Shown piece after piece: positions 61,541 through 64,000 of a DNA stretch of 64,000 nt (positions are counted from its first letter, which is position 1; each line of letters starts with the position of its first letter). The stretch comes from Enterobacter genomosp. O (lineage in GTDB: Bacteria; Pseudomonadota; Gammaproteobacteria; Enterobacterales; Enterobacteriaceae), in NCBI RefSeq assembly GCF_001022965.1, contig NZ_LECZ01000022.1, forward strand, positions 248,001 through 312,000, given 5' to 3'. Below the pieces are notes generated by a model. It saw only the letters and a list, made by a program, of their open reading frames with translations, did not search any database and was not told the origin of the DNA. Position numbers and translations under genes: made by a program.

Positions 61541-62239
61541 ATGAAGCTCCGATTAATCAGCACGGCGGTGGCCGTTTTGCTCTGTTCTGCCTCCGCCGTC
61601 GCCAGCGTACCGTCTGACCAGACGGCAAAGCAGCGGCTAATGCTTAAACTGGATGCCCTGATCCCACAGCCAGAAGACGGCGGCGACATTGTGCGCACCG
61701 CCACGCTGCTCGCCACGCCCGCGCAGCTGGCCGCCGTCTGCGATAACCCGGAGATGAGCCTGGTCGGGCGCGACAGCCGTCTGACCGGCAAACGCACCGT
61801 GCTCGCACAGTGTGGTGCGCGTCGCCATTTTCTGCCGGTACGCATCAGCGCTCAGGGCACCTGGTGGGTGGCAAGCCAAAGCCTGCCCGGCGGGGCGATT
61901 GTCCAGCGCAGCGATATCGAGCCGGTGACCGGCAGCCTGGACAATCAGCCCGGCGGGTTAATTTTCAACGCCGACGAGATTATCGGCCAGCGCCTGACGC
62001 GCGCCATCACCGCCGGGAAACCGCTGCTGGAGAGCCAGCTGCGCCAGCAGTGGCGGCTGCGCGCCGGACAGACGGTTGACCTGGTGACCACTGGGGCAGG
62101 TTTTCGTATTCGCAGCCAGGGCAAGGCGCTCAACAATGCGGCGGTGGATGATCTGCTCAAAGTCAAAACGGCGGGCGGGCGCACCGTCAGTGGGAAAGTG
62201 GGCGCTGACGGGCAGGTGATGATTATTTCACAACAATAA
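61541..62239 (+). CDS. flgA: P-ring assembly chaperone FlgA (locus 2)
   Basis: FlgA is a periplasmic chaperone for FlgI polymerisation. The 232-residue product has a signal peptide (MKLRLISTAVAVLLCSASAVAS) and a C-terminal SAF-type domain; DIEPVTGSLDNQP, GQRLTRAITAGKPL and LRAGQTVDLVTTGAGFRI are typical. It is divergent from flgB and heads flgA-flgM-flgN, the E. coli order. Confidence 0.95.
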   Translation: MKLRLISTAVAVLLCSASAVASVPSDQTAKQRLMLKLDALIPQPEDGGDIVRTATLLATPAQLAAVCDNPEMSLVGRDSRLTGKRTVLAQCGARRHFLPVRISAQGTWWVASQSLPGGAIVQRSDIEPVTGSLDNQPGGLIFNADEIIGQRLTRAITAGKPLLESQLRQQWRLRAGQTVDLVTTGAGFRIRSQGKALNNAAVDDLLKVKTAGGRTVSGKVGADGQVMIISQQ

Positions 62240-62240
62240 A

Positions 62241-62269
62241 TTTTAGCTTTTCTGTGAATCACCGATGAA
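62241..62269 (+). promoter_or_regulatory. Variant sigma-28 promoter for flgMN
   Basis: TTTTAG (62241-62246), 15 nt, then CCGATGAA (62262-62269), 41 bp before flgM. It has the same boxes, the same spacing and the same TGAATCACCGATGAAA core as the site before flgK. E. coli also has a class 3 promoter between flgA and flgM. Confidence 0.65.
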
Positions 62270-62309
62270 ACAAATATTGAGTACATAAATTGATTCCGTG
62301 ATGACACCC

Positions 62310-62603
62310 ATGAGCATTAACAGCAGCCAGAGCACCGCTCCGATAACCAAAATCGCCCCGACTCAGGATCTGCGCGCCCGCACGCAGCCCCAGGAAAGCG
62401 ACGCTGCGGCAAAGCGTTCAGACACGCGCGACAACACCAACGTCACCCTGAGCGAAATAACCAAAACGATCCAGACCGACGACAGCCGCGACGTGGACTA
62501 TGCGCGCGTCGCCGAACTGCGCGCCGCGCTTTCGGCAGGTACCCTGCGCATTGAGCCTGAGAAAATCGCTCAGGCGATGGTGCAGGACATGTTTCAGTTT
62601 TAA
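62310..62603 (+). CDS. flgM: Anti-sigma-28 factor FlgM (locus 2)
   Basis: FlgM binds FliA until it is secreted through the finished hook, timing late gene expression. From ATG 62310 it has 97 residues, as in E. coli. The N-terminal half is disordered and rich in Gln, Thr and Asp; the C-terminal half (VDYARVAELRAALSAGTLRIEPEKIAQAM in parts) is the FliA-binding helix-loop-helix. Sequence outside this core is much diverged from E. coli FlgM, so cross-binding to another FliA is uncertain. flgN follows after 17 bp. Confidence 0.93.
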   Translation: MSINSSQSTAPITKIAPTQDLRARTQPQESDAAAKRSDTRDNTNVTLSEITKTIQTDDSRDVDYARVAELRAALSAGTLRIEPEKIAQAMVQDMFQF

Positions 62604-62620
62604 CCGTGAGCAGGCCCCCT

Positions 62621-63064
62621 ATGGACAAGCTTTACCCAATACTTGCGCAGATGAAAACGTCTCTGGATGAACTGGAGGCGATCATGATTGAAGAGGTCAA
62701 TCAGCTCAACCGCATGCAGATCAACCCGGTGTCGCTGCAGGTGCTGGCAGATAACAAAAACCAGCTGCTGACGACCCTGCAGTATTACGACGATATGCGC
62801 CGTCAGCAGGAGCAGCGCTGTGGCACCGAAGCCCCCTACCCTGGGCTCGGCAAGCTGTTCGCCAGCTGGCAGCAGGTGCACGAAAAGGTGCGCAGCACCA
62901 AGGCCCTCAATCAGCAGGTGGAGTCGCTGCTGCAAAGCCATATGAAGAAAAATCAGCATATCCAGAAAGCCATCGCCCACGTTGGCCACGCGAGCGCGCT
63001 GTATGGACCTGCGGGAGAATCCAGCCAGCTGCCTTCAGGCCGCAAATACAACATCAGCATCTGA
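62621..63064 (+). CDS. flgN: Hook-junction chaperone FlgN (locus 2)
   Basis: FlgN is the cytoplasmic export chaperone of FlgK and FlgL. From ATG 62621 (MDKLYPILAQMKTSLDELEA) the product has 147 residues of helical sequence, with a C-terminal Lys/Ser tail ending SGRKYNISI as in E. coli (GGKKISI). GTG 62606 is an alternative start. The gene is last in flgAMN and is followed by a strong terminator. Confidence 0.9.
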   Translation: MDKLYPILAQMKTSLDELEAIMIEEVNQLNRMQINPVSLQVLADNKNQLLTTLQYYDDMRRQQEQRCGTEAPYPGLGKLFASWQQVHEKVRSTKALNQQVESLLQSHMKKNQHIQKAIAHVGHASALYGPAGESSQLPSGRKYNISI

Positions 63065-63091
63065 TCGTTCCTGTCTGCGTTGTCCTCTTTT

Positions 63092-63117
63092 GCCCGCCTC
63101 TGGCGGGCTTTTTTTTG
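63092..63117 (+). terminator. flgN terminator
   Basis: GCCCGCC (63092-63098) and GGCGGGC (63102-63108) with loop TCT, followed by eight T, is a strong rho-independent terminator 28 bp after flgN. Confidence 0.92.
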
Positions 63118-63136
63118 CACGGGTCTGCAGGTTTCG

Positions 63137-63262
63137 TAGGCCGGGTAAGCGAAGCGTCATCCGGCAATCATTAAGCAGCGGAGTGTTTTTTTGCCCGGCG
63201 GCGCTTCGCTTGCGCGGGCCTACGGGTTGAGTAGGCCGGGTAAGCAAAGCGCACATCCGGTG
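63137..63262. repeat. REP cluster (BIME-like)
   Basis: Three REP-type palindromes lie in tandem with alternating orientation: GTAGGCCGGGTAAGCGAAGC...TCATCCGGCAAT (63137-63168), TGCCCGGCGGCGCTTCGCTT...GGGCCTAC (63192-63222) and GTAGGCCGGGTAAGCAAAGC...ATCCGGTGGG (63231-63262). The arrangement fits a BIME between the convergent flgN and fliT ends. Confidence 0.75.
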
Positions 63263-63270
63263 GGGGAGAG

Positions 63271-63591
63271 TTAAACGGCCGAATAGGCTTTTGCCACGCT
63301 GCTGGTTTTGCGCATGGCGGAGAGTTCGCTGCTGATCGACGCCAGACGTCCCTGAATCGCACGCGTTAGAAGCGCATCGTTCTCCAGCATCGTGGACAGC
63401 CGGGCGCTGACCTGCGCTTTATTGTGCTGCGCCAGCTGGGTCAAATCGATGTCACACAGGGTTCTCATCCCCATGCTATAGGCCACGGACTCGTCAAAAA
63501 ACGCGTCCCATTCGCCGGCATCGGCAAGCTGGCGCAGCGTTGCGTTGCTGACAAGCAGCTGTTCAATCAGCTCAATCACACTGTTATCCAT
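63271..63591 (-). CDS. fliT: FliT-like flagellar chaperone (locus 2)
   Basis: This 106-residue helical protein sits where fliT belongs, with its start overlapping the end of fliS by 8 bp. It resembles FliT in size and in the layout LADAGEWDAFFDESVAYSMGM...LENDALLTRAIQGRLASISSEL, but identity with the first FliT in this window is low. It is presumably the chaperone for the FliD of the second system, beyond the window. It lacks the FliT C-terminal extension, so any FlhC-binding activity is uncertain. Confidence 0.8.
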   Translation of the reverse strand: MDNSVIELIEQLLVSNATLRQLADAGEWDAFFDESVAYSMGMRTLCDIDLTQLAQHNKAQVSARLSTMLENDALLTRAIQGRLASISSELSAMRKTSSVAKAYSAV

Positions 63592-63991
63592 GCTTCACCT
63601 GTTTGTGCTGTGGGGCGATGGCCTGCCAGGTTTCCAGCATTCCCGTCATCAGGGCGATAAGGTGCGGCAGCTTGTCGCCGGATTTGTTGAGATTCGCTTC
63701 CAGCAGCGTGCGGGAGATATATTCGTACAGGCTCTCCAGCTCTTCGGCGATGTTCCCTCCCTTCTCGTGGTCCAGCCCGGCGCGCAGACCGTTGTCGATA
63801 ATATTGATGGCGCGGGAGATCATCTCGCCGCGACGGGCAATATTGCCCGACTGGAAGTAAATCTCCGCCCGCTTCATGGCGTTAATCGCCCCGTCATACA
63901 GCAGAACGATCAGCTGGTGCGGCGTAGCGCCGGCGATCTCGCTGTCGAGTGAGACAGCGGTGTAGGCACTGTTGCCCGTTTTCGTGTACAT
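63584..63991 (-). CDS. fliS: Flagellin chaperone FliS (locus 2)
   Basis: Second FliS of the window, 135 residues from ATG 63991 (MYTKTGNSAYTAVSL). The family segments ATPHQLIVLLYDGAINAMKR and SRAINIIDNGLRAGLDHEKG are present, but only about a third of positions match the FliS at 1397-1801. This marks it as belonging to a different filament system rather than a recent duplicate. fliT follows. fliD and the flagellin gene would lie beyond the window end. Only 9 bases upstream of the start are visible. Confidence 0.93.
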   Translation of the reverse strand: MYTKTGNSAYTAVSLDSEIAGATPHQLIVLLYDGAINAMKRAEIYFQSGNIARRGEMISRAINIIDNGLRAGLDHEKGGNIAEELESLYEYISRTLLEANLNKSGDKLPHLIALMTGMLETWQAIAPQHKQVKHG

Positions 63992-64000
63992 CGTCAAATC

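Overview
The window comes from a member of the Enterobacteriaceae, most like Enterobacter or a close relative. Nearly every gene in the first 26 kb has a recognisable E. coli/Salmonella ortholog in the same order (fliDST-amyA-yedD-fliE-fliFGHIJKLMNOPQR-rcsA-dsrB-yodD-dsrA-yedP-dgcQ-yodC-yedI-yedA-vsr-dcm-yedJ-porin). Codon use is GC-rich, and the gaps carry REP-type palindromes typical of enteric bacteria. The species cannot be fixed from this window. No tRNA, rRNA, IS element, integrase or CRISPR array was seen.

Region 1 (1-15960) is the canonical flagellar fli cluster: the end of fliD, its chaperones fliS and fliT, cytoplasmic amylase amyA, lipoprotein yedD, fliE, then the overlapping fliF-fliR run for the MS ring, C ring and export apparatus. 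A good FlhDC-box candidate lies between fliE and fliF. Region 2 (15961-26760) is conserved backbone: capsule regulator rcsA with two RcsAB-box candidates, dsrB, yodD, the small RNA DsrA (no protein, found by sequence), yedP, a diguanylate cyclase, yodC, yedI, yedA, the overlapping dcm-vsr pair, yedJ and an OmpC-family porin.

Region 3 (26775-43312) is accessory metabolism for C4-dicarboxylates and tricarboxylates. A DcuS/DcuR two-component system is followed by an ApbE flavin transferase and a three-domain soluble NADH:fumarate reductase of 926 residues. A DASS-family anion transporter with a perfect FNR box upstream and a class I fumarase follow. Together they could import malate or citrate-like acids, make fumarate and reduce it with NADH. 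A MurQ-like protein diverges from dcuS. Two LysR regulators, an exported serine hydrolase, and a CitA-type MFS symporter translationally coupled to a lone ModA-like periplasmic binding protein complete the region.

Region 4 (43397-64000) is a second flagellar and chemotaxis locus: cheW-cheA-motB-motA-flhC-flhD, fliA, a chemoreceptor, flgLKJIHGFEDCB, the divergent flgA-flgM-flgN, then a second fliT and fliS running off the end. It has its own master regulator, sigma factor and anti-sigma factor. Its proteins look more diverged from E. coli than those of region 1. flgK and flgM share an unusual sigma-28-like promoter (TTTTAG-N15-CCGATGAA), which suggests a partly private regulon. Enterobacterales are known to carry supernumerary flagellar loci; which type this is could not be decided here.
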